DNA of 64,000 bases from positions 3,973,001-4,037,000 of the forward strand of contig OZ018418.1 of assembly GCA_963969595.1 (NCBI GenBank), written 5' to 3'. The position numbers and the translations under genes are program-made. Source of the DNA: Neckera pumila. Taxonomy: Eukaryota > Streptophyta > Bryopsida > Hypnales > Neckeraceae. Shown here in pieces: positions 1 to 12,000 of the stretch. The notes beneath the pieces are model-generated. The model was not told the origin of the DNA, searched no databases, and was given only the letters and a program-made list of their open reading frames with translations. Each line of letters opens with the position of its first letter. Within the stretch, counting starts at the first letter, position 1.

Positions 1-558
1 AATCGAAGTGACAGTATAGTATCATCCACGGATGATGATAAGGATGAGACCTTGGCTGCAATGGTGCTTCGGAACGCTTCTCGCAATGCACCACCACGAC
101 AGAACAGAAAATTGTCATCCCGTATGCCGCAATCTAAAAATGCAGTCAAGATAACCATTCAGGGAGGGCACACATTAAAGAAACAGGAGGTCAAAGAAGG
201 CACCGAAGGCAATAAGAAAAGAGTTGTGCTACCTTTTGCAATTTCTCCAACTAAAAAACTGAATGTGGGTAGAACTCCCCTTGATACTCGGCAGCCTGTT
301 TTACAGACAAATACGAAACCGGTCCCATGTCCTAAGGAAGAGAAGAGGAAAGCTGTATTGAATGTAAAAATTGAAAAAAAGAAGGGCCGAAGAAAGAGGT
401 CACGCACTTTGAAAGAAGTACAAGAGGGAGGATGGAACCTTTGATGTTCTTCATTAGATGACATGGAAGACAAATCCAACGAAGAAGGTTACAAATGGAC
501 AAAAGGATGTGAGAGTAGCGGGGCAGATGTGAAAGAAGATGATGATTACTATCCTTAA
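1..558 (+). CDS. 3' end of an unrecognised lysine-rich protein, interrupted by an in-frame TGA
   Basis: Frame 1 is open from the first base of the window, so the gene begins to the left. It encodes a basic, Lys/Arg-rich, low-complexity segment with an acidic patch at the start (DDDKDE) and a strongly basic run near residues 120-140 (KKKGRRKRSR). A TGA at 442-444 stops the frame. The same frame then continues as plausible coding sequence for another 37 codons, acidic and ending DDDYYP, to TAA at 556-558. The TGA is followed by TGT, so CGA to TGA is the simplest origin; an unseen intron is the alternative. The composition suggests a nuclear protein, but no domain is recognised. It may be a host gene end or part of another mobile element. 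Confidence 0.45.
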
Positions 559-904
559 ATAGGAGTTGAAGAGATGCAAACTTAGGGACTCATATGCATA
601 TATTACATGTACAAATAGCATGCAATGGGAAAAGGTTGTTTTCATTGTTTATTGTAGCACTACCATGTTTTTTTATGTAATGAAAAAATTTACAATTTTC
701 TTTGGTGAACAAAACCATATGGGAATTTCATTTCATTTTGACATCCATTTTATTTGGGTGAAACAATTTGTTTTTTTATATATATATTTGTGTATGTGTG
801 TGTGTGTGTGTTTGTTTGTTTTACACCCTAAATTTTTGGATACGCGTCTTAGGTTTAGGGATTTTCATTTTTCTTTTTCAAATCCATGTTTTTAAAATAA
901 GAAC
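559..904. other. AT-rich downstream stretch with a TG microsatellite
   Basis: No gene is seen. The stretch is AT-rich and holds a TA/TG simple repeat at about 776-812. The short frames here are low-complexity by-products of that repeat. It ends where the GC-richer repeats of the candidate foldback element begin. Confidence 0.6.
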
Positions 905-1212
905 CAAAGTTCAAGACTGTCCGAACGTCCGAGTGTTCGCGGCTGTGTCCAGACATCCAACATCCAGTGTCCACTACCCCTCGGACGTCCTTTAACATCT
1001 GAAGTTTATATTTACCAAGTGAACGATAAATTCTGCGCATCACCAGCGGCCACCCGGTAAATATTACTAAGAGTCTAATCACTTGCCTCATCAATCCCAG
1101 TTGTCCACCCCTAACCAATGCCTTGTCCGCCTCAATTGATACCCGACCGCCACCCTAGCTGACTCGATCGACAGTCCGACTGTCCCGTCCATCTGCTAGG
1201 CCGTCCGCCATC

Positions 1213-1690
1213 TGTCTGATAATGTATATTTTATAATATACCTTTGGAAAGGTATTGTCAAGAGCTTTCCAATGGTATATTATGCGTCCGATTTGGCCAA
1301 AAACTCCAACGGTAAGACCCTTCCAAAGATTGGGGTCCACCAAGCCGTCCGCCAATTTGTAGTCCGCCTAGCCGTTCGAGTATCCGTCCGCTTGTTTGCC
1401 TGTCTGTTCACTATTTTGTACTTCATAATATACCATTAAAAAGGTGTTGTCACGAGCTTTTCAATGGTATATTATGCGTCCGATTTGACCAAAAACTCCG
1501 ACGGTGGAACCCTTCCAAAGATAGGGGTCCACTAAACCGTCCGCCTATCTACCTGTCCGCCTAGCTGTTCGTCTGTTATTATATGCTTCAAAATATACCA
1601 TTAGAAAGGTATCATTGAGAGCTTTCCAATGGTATATTATGCGTCTAATTTGGACAAAAACTTCAACAAGGGGACCACTCCAAAGATTGG
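1213..1690 (+). repeat. Left-arm tandem repeat, about three units of 165-190 bp
   Basis: Each unit holds an AATATACC box, a GAGCTTTCCAATGG-type box leading into GGTATATTATGCGTC, then a CCAAAAACTCC box, a CCTTCCAAAGAT box and a CCGTCCGCC-rich spacer. The landmark recurs at about 1274, 1466 and 1631. Copies differ by many substitutions, so the array is old. The same unit is found inverted at 4930-5240. Confidence 0.75.
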
Positions 1691-3028
1691 GTGCTAGCCA
1701 TTATTTTAATTCTTGTAATCTTCAACACTCTTGGAGTTCTTATCTTCACCTAAAAAGATTGAATTGGTCATTATTCAAAAAACACAAGTGGCTTGCTTGC
1801 AATTGTATTATTAAAGTCTTACTATGCTTGATTAGTAAATATTACTAAGAGTCTAACCATATAGTTTTCCTTCTTTCAAATCAACCAATATTGTAATCTC
1901 CAAGATTGTAAATTGATTATGTAACTTTCTATAAAACAATTTGTATATACACAATTTCTTATCGTTACCACATTTCTTAATTTATAAGTTTGTGGCATAC
2001 ATTTATAATTCTCTTTATGCTAATGGCTTTGGTCATATTAGTTGATATTTGTAATAGTATTGAAATTTTCTTGTGAAGTTAATAAAACTATTTTTTGAGA
2101 TTATATCTACTTGTAATCATTAAAGTACAATCGTTAGTCTTAAAATACCTACACTACAAAGTGAGATTGTGTAAAATTAGGTGTGACGACATTAATACAT
2201 GTTAAAACATATGCCATAAAATTTATAATAAAAAAAATCCATAATGCATATTCATTGCCTAAGGTAGAGTGAGTCCTTTATTGTGGTGGGTAATATATGG
2301 CCGGCTTATCCACTCTTGATTCTTAGAATGATTCACAATCAAAAAAGTTGTAAACTAGTTTAGGACCAAAAATCACCCAATATTTCTAAGAGTCCTTATT
2401 ACAAATCTAATGTTCTATCCGGAACTTTGAATAGATTCATAAGATTCACTATAATAACATATTTTAAAATACAAGTATTGATTATTTAATTAAATGATAT
2501 TCAATGCCATCATATTTAGATCACAAGCATGTAAGCATTTTTTTTGTTCAATGAAAATCTATTGATTTACTCCAATGAAATCCATATTTTCTTTTGAATC
2601 TCTAAAATGCAATTGTTTTGAAAAATCACTGAATATTACATAATATACATATTTGGTCTTGAAAAGATTAACGAGCTCATGTGGACATAGGTGATTATTC
2701 ATTTCTAAAATATAGCGCCATCTAAGAAAATTATAAACTTGCTTGTATACTTGTAATATAATAATACTAATCCCTTGAATTTGGCATGCACCCTAAGGCC
2801 TAAATTCAAATTTTCTTCAAATCAAGATTGCACATTTCACACTTTCGCATTTGCATATTACAACAATATGAAATAATGATATCATTTATGCTGTAGCAGT
2901 ACATAAATGAGGTCCATAATTGTCGTATATGAGGGGTCATCATATTTGAAATCAATCACCTTTTTGACTACTAAAGCACCAATATTTTTGGTATGGGATA
3001 CATTGTTGATGGTTTGTAAATTAGGATG

Positions 3029-3030
<2 letters not shown>
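1691..3030. other. AT-rich stretch, no gene seen
   Basis: No frame of credible length or composition is present on either strand, and no terminal repeats or RNA gene were recognised. It is probably internal sequence of the candidate foldback element. Confidence 0.5.

Positions 3031-3092
<62 letters not shown>
3031..3092. repeat. (TA)n microsatellite
   Basis: About 60 bases of uninterrupted alternating A and T. An apparent 67-residue frame across it (poly Ile-Tyr) is an artefact of the repeat. Its length is likely to vary between individuals and is vulnerable to assembly error. Confidence 0.95.
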
Positions 3093-3095
<3 letters not shown>

Positions 3096-3852
3096 GGTAT
3101 AGGAAAATAACATAAATTTTTTTGTGTCGTGTGAATGCAATATTTAATCTTGAGCTACATTAAACTACACTAAATTTCATTGAAGTGCTTAAAGCATTTT
3201 AGTAGCATCTTCTAATAGAATAATAAGTTAATACAATTGCTTGTACTATGTATACCTTGGTGTTTCAAACTATCAATGCATTTTACAATAAAACTTAAAG
3301 GAATACTTGAAGTTAAAGTTGCATGTTCCACATTGTACATTGGCATATAATAATTGATAAAGAAAACAAGGACCACATTGAAAACATAAATGAATAAATT
3401 TGTGAGGTTTATATGTAGTATACTTTGATAATGACATTTAAAAAGGATTAAACGTCAAACATATTCTGCACATTGCACTAATGTTTTTGGTCACTATTGT
3501 AAGATTCAAAATTTTGGTTTTATGATATAGGATTTAGGATATAGAGTTTGTACACAAAATAGTGAAATTAGGTTGTTCCATACCAATTTCTTGACAATCC
3601 ACACTATAGAAATATTCACAGCTTTTGTGCAATGATGCATTCAATTTAAAGCCATGTGTATGGCATAGATTTGTGCACCAGTTCAAGATTTAGTTCAAAG
3701 AATGGCATGCACCTCCATGTGGAACAAGCATTGATCAATGAGGTAAATTCTTTCAGATAAGGCAACCTAATTAATAAAGCAACCTAATTTCACTATTTTG
3801 TGTAGGTTTTAATTTGTTGAAAAATAAATTCAATGACCCTTTCTTGCATACA

Positions 3853-4782
3853 TTAACCCCTAAAGGACCATTTGTTCCCTTGGAGGACAACTCAAGTCTA
3901 GGTAGGTTCCTATTGTCTCAATTTTTAATAATATTTTTTGGGGATTTTTTGAGGTTGTGTATTTTTGCAAGAGTTTTGTGAGTATATATTATTTAATTTA
4001 ATTGATGCCTGAGAGAAAAAGTTATGGCACAATAAGCAAAATTGAAGTTCGGCTGGCAACACAAAAAAAATCACAAAAAGTCAAACTAAGTTTTTTCCAA
4101 ATTTTTTCTCAAAGATTATATTTTTGTCTACATGTGAAGCTCTGTTTCATTCAATTTGGACTAGTAATGAGAAAGTTATGGACAATCTTAGTTTTTTGGG
4201 CAATTTAAGCATCTTCTTGAAAAAATAACTTGTAGAATTTGTTTTTCAATGCAATTTTAGAATTTTTCAAAAAAATTGTTAGACAAGGTTAGATTTTTTT
4301 GCTAGAACAATCTCACCGTTGGGATTATTGTGATTCAATTCCATCAAAAAGCTATTAACAATTTAGTTTTTTCTTCAATCTTGAACCCACTTCTACTCAA
4401 CAATTTTTTAATGAGTGAAAATTAAGTGCTTTTTATCCTAAATTTTTTTAAGAGATTCCTAATTCAACTGCTTAACATAAAAAAATAGAAAATCAAAGTC
4501 CATAGGGCAAAAAATTTGAACTAAAAAGACTCAAAGCCAAAAAATCTAGTCAAGCAAGGTGCAAAAAACTTGTATTCTTCACTTTAAATGCATATATCTT
4601 GCAATCTACATGGTGAAAGTTTCTGAAATTTCTTCTACATGTTCATATACTAGTTAAGTATAAGATATTATGGTTGAATATGCAAGAAAAAACAACTTTT
4701 AAAGCTCTTTTCTCTTTGCAATAGAAATGACAATTTTGAGTGTTTTTTGATAGGAAAATCACCTTGTCTCTTTAGGGGTTAA
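3853..4782. mobile_element. TTAA-flanked MITE-like element, copy 1
   Basis: TTAA at 3853-3856 is followed by CCCCTAAAG; the other end reads CTTTAGGGG followed by TTAA at 4779-4782. The enclosed 922 bp is AT-rich and non-coding. A TTAA target and termini beginning with CCC are the hallmark of piggyBac-type elements; family membership is inferred from ends only. An internal stretch near 4020-4060 (GTTATGGCACAATAAGC, then a GTTCGGCTGGCAACA-type box) is shared with the copy at 47892-49123, so these are relatives rather than chance palindromes. Confidence 0.65.
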
Positions 4783-4929
4783 TGTTGCATTGGATGCTTG
4801 TAGCATTAAATAGCAATCTTTGGAAGCAAATATATGCTTTTTAGAATCCACTGTTTTAGTAGAAGCGGATGGCTAGGTGGACAAGCAAGTAGTCGTTGAG
4901 TGGATGGGTGGACAGGGCGGAGGGCTGGC

Positions 4930-5240
4930 AGACGACTAACGTACTCCAATCTTTGAAAGGGCCCCACCGTTGGAGATTTTGGTCAAATCGGACGCATAAT
5001 ATACCATTGGAAAGCTCTTGACAATACCTTTCCAATGCTATACTATAAAACACACAATAGTGGACAAACGGGCAAATAGGCGGACGGATAGTTGGACGGC
5101 TGGGCGGACTACATACTGGCGGACAACTTGGCGGACCCCAATCTTTGGAAGGGTCCCACCGTCGGAGTTTTTGGTCAAATTGAACGCATAATATACTATT
5201 GGAAAGCTCTTGACAATACCTTTCTAATCAAATATTATTA
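4930..5240 (-). repeat. Right-arm copies of the 165-190 bp unit, inverted
   Basis: At least two copies of the left-arm unit appear in reverse orientation. Each has the box CCAATCTTTG, then a CCACCG segment, a TTTTGGTCAAAT box and GACGCATAATATACC, spaced about 180 bp apart. Together with 1213-1690 this forms the inverted arms of the candidate foldback element. Confidence 0.7.
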
Positions 5241-5599
5241 GATATACGCCAAGGGACGGGGATGGCGGGCGGCTCGGCGGACGGATGGTGGACGGGGCGT
5301 CGGATACGGCGGTCGGCCTGGCGGACGGATGGATGGCGGATAGGGTAGTCGGACCGTTGGTTGGGTCAGATGGAGCGTCGGTTGAGGCATCGGTCAAGGT
5401 AGACGAACCACCAAACAAAGCAATCAAGGCAGACGAGGTGATTGTATACCGCCGTTCGCTCCAGTAAGCCGTCCGCTCTAGTAAGCCGTCCGCCTGTTAA
5501 AATTATCCAACAGCGGACGCAACGTCTTGACGTCCGAACGTCCCAGCGTTCCTAAAATGGACGTAATTTTGCTTGGGACCTAGCATCTTGTTAACCCTG

Positions 5600-6790
5600 T
5601 CGGAGTTAGACATTTGGTTGGTTTGAAAATTTAAATTCCTTTTCACGTCTTGTATATTTTTACTTTGACATTTGCGTATATTTAAAAAATTTCACTCTCA
5701 ATTTTTTTGGGTAGTACATCTACGTTTAGGTGAATTTATCTGGGTTTTTGTATATCCTATGTTGTTAGAGTTTGACCTTTGGAATCTTCCAAAAGTTCTT
5801 CATGTTTTCTCACACCCAATTTTTTTTGGCATTGTGAAAATTGGTTAATGACCATTTTTACTTTCTTTCCACATTCTGTTTTAGGATAGGTGTTTCTAGT
5901 TTATGTCTTGAGAATTTTAGGTGAAATTTTTATTTTTCTTTCCACATTCTTTTTTTTCCCCTAAGATCCCAAGTTAGACACCACCTTTTGGTTTGGAATT
6001 TTTCATTCTTTTTCACATCATATACATTTTGGTTTGACACTTGGGTTGGTGCTGATGTATCATTATTTTTCACATTCTCTTTTTTGGTATAGCACTCTTT
6101 GGTTCAAGTTTTTTTTTTTTTCTAAAACATCATTTTTGTTGAGGGGGCTATACACTTAGGTTAGGGATAAAGTTTTGATTTCTTTCACAACCTATATTTT
6201 GGAATAAAACACTTTGGTCAATATAAACTTTTTAATTTCCATATTTATTACCACCCCATTTTTTGGGCTACGTCTCTTTGGTGTAGGTTTGATGTATTTT
6301 TCTTCTTGTACCTCCTTTCTTTAAGTAAACCTAGAATTTGAGTGTTAGACACTTGGGTTGGTTAGAAATTTTTCATTTTTATTCACATCCTATATATTTA
6401 GATTTGACACTTGGGTTGGTGTAGAAGTTTTGATTATTTTTCACACTCAATTTCATTCGGAGAAGAGTGCATCATTGAATTCCAAATTTTTCATTCTTTT
6501 TCACATCCTAAGGTTTTGAAGATTGCCACTTGGATTGGTTTGAATGTTATTATATTTTTTTGCACCCTAATGTTTTTGGTAGGTGTTTTTTAGTTTAGGT
6601 GATATTTTTATTTCTACTTCTACATCCTTATTTTTTTAATAGATTGGTTAGACACTTTGGTTGGTTTGAAATTTTCATTCTTTTTCACATCCTATATGTT
6701 TTGGTTTGACTCTTCGGTTGGTGCAATATTTTTGACACTTTGATTGGTGTGAAAGTTTTGATTTTTTTCACACCTAATTTTTTTAGTTAA
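5600..6790. repeat. T-rich degenerate tandem repeat
   Basis: A phrase close to GAAATTTTTCATTCTTTTTC, then ACATCCTATAT and a TTTGGTTTGACACTTGGGTTGG box, recurs at about 5620, 5990, 6360 and 6650, with partial versions between. Copies are strongly diverged. No gene is seen here. Confidence 0.55.
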
Positions 6791-7029
6791 AATAGTTCAT
6801 TCCAAATTTAGGAAAAAATTATCTAACTATAATTAAACACAGTCATATCCATAAACAAAATAAATGCAAATCATATTTAAAACTGGAATCATATGAGAAA
6901 TTTACCAATCCCCTTAATGTAGACCTTCACCAAAATCTTGAAATTTTGTGCTATTAATATCCATATAAACCACCCAATCGACCTGCAGTCTGCTAGGACT
7001 TGGGCCGACCGCCCAGTCGTCTGACGTCC

Positions 7030-7370
7030 CGTTTGCCACAAACACGACCGTTGGCCGTCCGCCCTCCCGTCCATTAAAGTTCCGACTGTCCGCCCTTCTG
7101 TCTGGCAAAATTCCAACCGTCCATCTTCCTGTCCGTCCTCCCGTCTGCCAAAATTCCGACCATTTGCCCTCCCGTCCACCAAAATTTTGACTATCGGCCC
7201 TTGGTTCGCCAAAATTCTGACCATCCGCCCTCCCGTCCACCAAATTTCCGACCGTCCGCCCTCCCGTCCGCCAAATATCAGACTGTCGGCCCTCCATCCA
7301 CCAAAAATCCGATTGTCCGTATTTTTGTTTGCCCTCCCGTCCGCCAAAAGTTTGACCATCCGCCGTTTTA
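7030..7370. repeat. GC-rich minisatellite, about 31-bp unit, roughly 11 copies
   Basis: The unit is close to CCAAAATTCCGACCGTCCGC followed by CCTCCCGTCCG, repeated head to tail with substitutions and small indels. It keeps overlapping frames open on both strands (about 190 residues on minus), which are low-complexity shadows and not genes. The downstream edge (about 7400-7490) resembles the right end of the candidate foldback element near 5500-5600, so it may mark another terminus of that family. Confidence 0.75.
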
Positions 7371-7490
7371 TCAGGACGCCCGCTGCATCCGCTACGTCCA
7401 AACGGCCGGATGGCCGGACCTCCAATTTTTGGATGTAATTTGCCTCGGGACGCAATGTCCCGTCAACCCTGCTTTGACCACCATTTGCTG

Positions 7491-8255
7491 AATTTTTACC
7501 ACTACAAACCTCTTATTTAAAAAATTTTCTTATGGGAAAACACGTTAGGCATATCTATGCCAATTTTCAAGGCAATCCAAGACAATATCGACATTCAAAA
7601 AAATTAAAATTTGCCACTATATCCCATTAAATGACAATTGACTAGGCCATTTTCAAATAATTTTTCCCATTATACATTTTTTGATCTAAAAAATCTGAAC
7701 AGTGGATTGAAAGATGCACTTGTACTTCAGAAGTAGGAAAAAAAAAATAGAAAAGTATCAAAGTCTCTAACATCTACAAGCTCATAAAGCCTAATGTGAC
7801 CTCTCTTGCCACCTCTCCTCTCTTGCCACCTCTGCTGCCCCTTGGGAGTCAAAGGCAGGGGCAATATATTCTCAAACTGAATTTTCTTTTCAAATGCTCA
7901 TAATTTTTGGAGAAAAAGTTGGATTTTGACGAAATTTGTATCCACGTGAAGCTAATGTGATTTCATGTCTCCCAAAAAAGTTATAAAAAATCATGTGAAA
8001 AATTGAGATTACATGAGCTTGCCCAAAGTACCAAGTGTCCCCCAAGGAGACACTTGGGCTTTTAGGGGTTAAAATTTTAAAAGGAATTCTAGAAAGATCC
8101 TCTTTTTGTGTTCTTTGTGGCTCCTAATACCCATTAGAAGAGATTTGCGGCCTTTAGAGGGCCATTTCATGCTTATTCTCCAATCTGGCCTGTGGATTAT
8201 CAAAAACTCCAGTAGATAGAAAATAGGAGAAAACTGGGTTAGTATAGTCTAATTT
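7491..8255. other. AT-rich stretch with a right-hand TTAA-family terminus
   Basis: No gene is seen. At 8055-8072 the sequence reads GGGCTTTTAGGGGTTAA, the same terminus as the MITEs at 3853-4782 and 22995-23542. A matching left end could not be found, so this copy appears truncated or too decayed to bound. Confidence 0.5.
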
Positions 8256-8651
8256 TTTTTGAATTTGTTCTTAGCGTCCAAGAATCCGGGTCAGCTAGAA
8301 GGAAATTAGAAATAGCTGATACCTGGATTGTTATAATTCCTAAACCGGATAAATATTCCAGTTAAGACGGAAGCTGTAGGACGGAAGACGGATTTGGAAA
8401 TTATACGACCGGTAGCCTTCCGGCCTAGATCCCCTAGGGCACCGTTACGGGAACGGTCTCATAGCTGTTCCCTTAGGGAACTGTTGGCCAAACGTTGAGT
8501 ATTTAAGGGCGCAATTTTAATTTCTTCTATCTCATTCTTCTTGTACTTGTGGTGTGCGCTTAGAGTGTGAAAGTGTGGTGAGTTAGGACCGCGCTAGGGA
8601 GAGATCAGTGGGGTCGGTGCCAATTGCACCGAATTAGCAAGTCGATAAACT

Positions 8652-10484
8652 ATGGCAGAACCGGACCGGATAATGTCTCCGGTGATTTCTAAGGATCCGG
8701 AAGTCTGGAAGCACTTAGAGGAGGACTTAGAGACAATAGGATGCGTCGGATTGTTGCGACGCCCTTGGAGTTTGAAGAATGACAAGATCATTGTGGAATT
8801 CATAATAGGAGTTCCAAATCAGTACTAGCTGACTGTGAGAGGCCAGCCCAAACTGTGGACGGAGGACATCTGGGCGGAAGTGTATTCATTTCGGAAAACC
8901 AGATTTGGTTTAGTTGCCCGGAATGATAGGACCGGGCAAAGTAAGTTCCGGAGTCCGACGCATAGTAAGGAGGGATATAGTATTCACGACTGTATTGAGG
9001 ATAGGCATAGTCGGATTTTCGAGTTCCTTATTTTGATTTTATATCTGGAGAAGCCAACCCAGGCTATGGTGACAGTAGCGAGCACCATATTTGGAGCGAT
9101 GGAAGGCCGGCTGGTGAACTGGGGTAGACTAATCACAGACATAGTCTCCAAGTTAGTCGCGCGGGCAACTTCCGAGAAAGCCACCCCACTCAGCTCGTAT
9201 CTTTTCCATCTTTATCATTAGCAGGGTTTTTTGAATGAACCGGAGATGCATGTGTACATCCATGGAGAGGAAGTCATGAAGTACAAGTTTATAGAAGAAG
9301 TCCAACCAGACCAACCCGTCCAAGGAGAATCCGTAGAGGAGGAATCGGAGCAGCCGCCCTTGACTCATAAGCAGATCCAGAGACGGAAGTCGACAAATCA
9401 GGCTGCGCGAGGCAAGCAAGTGGTGACGGATGATGAACTGCAATTGGAGTATCCAAAAAATGACTACATGAAGGAGTTCTGGGAGCGCGGATATAAATGA
9501 GCCGACGAGTGTCGGTTGATCCACAACAAGATGGCGGAGTACATCAGCGGGGCCATGACGCTCTTGGGAGTCAGTTGCCTGGAACAGATAACGGACGCGA
9601 TTTGGAAGAGGATGGATCCGGAGGCACTGAAGGTGCAGAAGCTCTGTATCCGAAATCTACAGCAGGACAGGACAGATCTCAGATCCCGGGTGGCCCAACT
9701 GGAGAGCGAGCTAGAGGTGGCAAGGACAAAGGAGGCAGATGCTTCCAACCTTGTCCGGAATCTGTTGACTTTGGTGGCAGCTGCGGCGGAGCAAGTATTA
9801 CAAGCCTGGCTCTTTACTGACAAGCTGACAAATGAAGCTCACCCATCTGGATCGCATGTGCTAAGGGTGCTCATTGACTACCAAGCCCGGATGGAGGAGG
9901 TGTTGGTGGAGATGCGACAACTGCTCGGACAACTTGACCTGGGGAGAGAGTTGGATTTTGAGGGTTTTCCGGAAGTCGCGGATGCCCAGAATTACTTGCA
10001 AACTCCGGCCAGAGAAGCAGTTCTAGAGGAGAATCCGATAAGGGGACAAGATATGTTGATCGATGAGACCAGTATGTCCCTGATGTCCGGAAAGGAGGGA
10101 ACCGGAACATTTGTTCCGGTGAGGACGGCAAGAGCTATAGTGACAATACCGGAAGCTTCAACACCGAAAAAGGCAAAAGACCTAATTTCGGGAACGAGAC
10201 TCACCTTTCTTAGAGGTGAGCCGGCCCAACCAACTGGAGCTGCAATCTTCGCTACATCAAAGTCCGTAGTTTGTCGTAACCTGGTCGGACCATCGAGAGC
10301 CATCAAGGATCCGGCTCAGAGTTATCCGGAGAAGTTCACCTACATGCAGCAAGCTTCTCCACTCAAGGGCAACAAAATTCCGTTGGCGATTTTGGACGTT
10401 GAAGAGGAAGAATGCAAAATCGGAAGGGAGTTGGAAGACAAGGCCACTCCGCCTCAAAGGCACATGATCATCACCCGAGCATAG
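8652..10484 (+). pseudogene. Gag-like protein of copy 1, with three in-frame stops
   Basis: One frame of 611 codons runs from ATG 8652 to TAG 10482-10484, broken by TAG 8826, TAG 9219 and TGA 9498. All three are one C-to-T change from CAG or CGA. The N-terminal domain (about residues 15-190) shares with copies 2 and 3 the patterns LEEDL...GC.G...RPW, W..D.W.EVY, KF..P...KEGYS.HDC and TVASTIFGAMEGR.V.WG. The middle is predicted helical, possibly coiled coil (about residues 320-370). The C-terminal part is charged and low-complexity. The TIFGA...WG pattern loosely recalls the putative plant transposon protein family PF20167; that link is by eye only. An independent host gene is unlikely given the three related copies. 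Confidence 0.65.
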
Positions 10485-11570
10485 ACCAAGAGCACGCCGG
10501 TGAAGTCGTCACTGTCCAAGGCAGGGAGCAGCGTGAAGAAATCGTGCAGGAAGTAGTTAGTTTGATAGGTTTTTATTTGGTTGTTTTGAATTTGTTCCGT
10601 CTTGGGTTTTCCGGAAGTGGAACACGGTGTCAGATTCTTTGGAGGCCGCCGGCCTGGATTTCCTGGGTAACTCGAGTGTTAGTTTGATTGGTTGCTTGGA
10701 TTTTGGGTGTGTCCTTTTTGCGTTTTTGCTTTTCAATTTGGGTTATAAAGGGAGGGCAGGCTTGTTGCCCTCTCATTCCAATCCAGCCCAGTAGAGTGCA
10801 GTTTGATTGTGTTTTTTTGCTTTCTTTAATCGGAGACCCCCCTTGTGGATATTCCTGGATCCGGCTATATACATGAGTAAGAGTATTTGCAAGAGTGTTG
10901 AAGTGTGAGGAAGACAGGTGAGGAGGAGTCCGGATCTAAGTAAATTGGGTATGATTGGTAGTCGGCATTTGAGAGAACTCTGGATCTATGAAGGAGGATT
11001 AGTGCATTGTGTCTTTAAACTATTGGGATAGTAATCCTGTTGATTGAATAGCGGAAGCGAGTTCGGCTGTCAATCCGTGCGGAGGTAAGCGCCCGCCAAG
11101 AGGAAGTCACTACTCGACCGGAAGGCCTGCCAACTTCCGGATTATTCTGAGAGTCTCAAACAATGTTGCTACCTATTCCAATTATATTTGATCTGTTGTT
11201 GTAGTGAAGGAGTAGAAAGTAGATTCTGAGTGACCTGTTTTCTGGAAGGATCATCCGGAGAGCTGCAAGGATCATTATCTGCCTCTTCCCTGCAGCAATA
11301 TCGGAAGAGAGTTGTGTGTCTTTGTGTGTGTGTGTATTTTGAACTACGAGTGGTGAGTCCCTACCCCTCTAAAAGACGAAAAGTGGACCCCCTGAAGGTA
11401 AAACAGGGGTACAGAAAACCAGAGTTTCGATTGAGAGTTATCGGATTTCGGATAAGGACGGATCCGGATTAGATTCCGGAAGATAGTATTATCCGGAAGG
11501 AAAAAGGATAAAAAGATTGAGTTACGGATTGCTTGGGGTTTGTTTTGGAGAAATATTCGGATAGCCTTAG
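10485..11570 (+). other. 3' region of gag-like copy 1
   Basis: No further protein is supported. The region has a TTATAAAGGG box (about 10743) followed by a C/T-rich leader. This arrangement resembles 62820-62900 upstream of copy 3 and the TATTTAAAGG box in the 3' region of copy 2. This could be the promoter-bearing part of a long terminal repeat, but a matching direct repeat 5' of the gene was not seen. Confidence 0.4.
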
Positions 11571-11790
11571 TTTGCAATAACACCTCAAATTCCCTGGGAT
11601 GATATTTCGTGTTATCTTAGCACATCTTTGTGTTAAGGATGCTTACGCCTGGACTGCGCGTACAGCATGGCCCAATTTTGTGAATAGCAATATGGGCTGT
11701 CAAAATTTATATCTTTCAAATATTTTTTTTTCCTAATTTTTTTTTAAATGCCATATTTAACTACTTTTGGACTATTCAAAGTCCAGAATT
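11571..11790 (+). repeat. Left terminal inverted repeat of the giant element
   Basis: Contains the exact 30-bp match to the right end (11744-11773; ends TTAAATGCC and TTTTGGACT). It is preceded by a T-rich run and a weaker ATTCCCTGGGA block. The first palindrome half-sites begin directly inside it at about 11794. Confidence 0.7.
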
Positions 11791-11793
11791 TAA

Positions 11794-12000
11794 AATCTCC
11801 CGATGCATGGTGTTAGGGAATACACCGGGAGATTTTTGTACACAATTATGTTTATTTTTGTGAAGGCGTTGGAAGGCTCCCGGGTGGTCCATTGATGCAC
11901 AGCAATATGGATCTCAAGATATACATGAACTACAAATGTGAAGTACATAGCCTTTGAATGGCTACATGGTGTTTGTCAAAACATCGGGAGATATCCAGAT
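11794..12000. repeat. Subterminal palindrome half-sites, left end
   Basis: Degenerate or half copies of the CGGGAGATATCCCG family occur at about 11794-11805, 11825-11835 and 11984-12000. They lie just inside the left inverted repeat, as transposase-binding subterminal repeats often do. Confidence 0.55.

Larger units (their letters stand above)
905..5560. mobile_element. Candidate foldback-like element with tandem-repeat inverted arms
   Basis: Both ends carry related sequence in opposite orientation. About 905-1690 and about 4900-5560 share a GTCCGAACGTCC-type outer block. They also share an inner unit that includes GGTATATTATGCGTC and a CCTTCCAAAGAT-type box (reverse complement on the right). 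The inner unit is repeated about three times in the left arm (landmarks at 1274, 1466, 1631) and about twice in the right arm. Long inverted arms built from tandem units are typical of foldback elements. The middle, about 1700-4850, is AT-rich, has no convincing gene, and contains a TA microsatellite and a nested MITE. No target-site duplication was identified and the exact ends are uncertain. Confidence 0.4.
8256..11570 (+). mobile_element. Unclassified element with gag-like protein, copy 1
   Basis: A sense-strand start near ATTTTTTTTGAATTTG matches the inner edge of the cleanly delimited copy 2. The 3' side near 11536-11570 (GGGGTTTGTTTTGG, later GCCTTAG) matches the same copy's 3' end. Between them lie a ~400-bp leader with a TATTTAAGGG box, the decayed gag-like frame and a long 3' region with a TTATAAAGGG box near 10743. 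No polymerase, integrase or endonuclease frame is present, so it is non-autonomous. Long terminal repeats were not demonstrated, and the class (LTR, non-LTR or other) is unresolved. Its 3' end abuts the giant element's left end. Confidence 0.55.

Noticed and set aside
2907..3110. 67-codon frame with poly Ile-Tyr
   Set aside because: It is a translation of the TA microsatellite.
6889..7491. Long overlapping frames on both strands (up to 188 codons)
   Set aside because: They are products of the 31-bp GC-rich minisatellite; the translations are repetitive in every frame.
8256..11570. Typical LTR retrotransposon
   Set aside because: No direct terminal repeats, primer-binding site or polymerase frame could be shown, although the TATA-like boxes in the 3' regions keep the possibility open.
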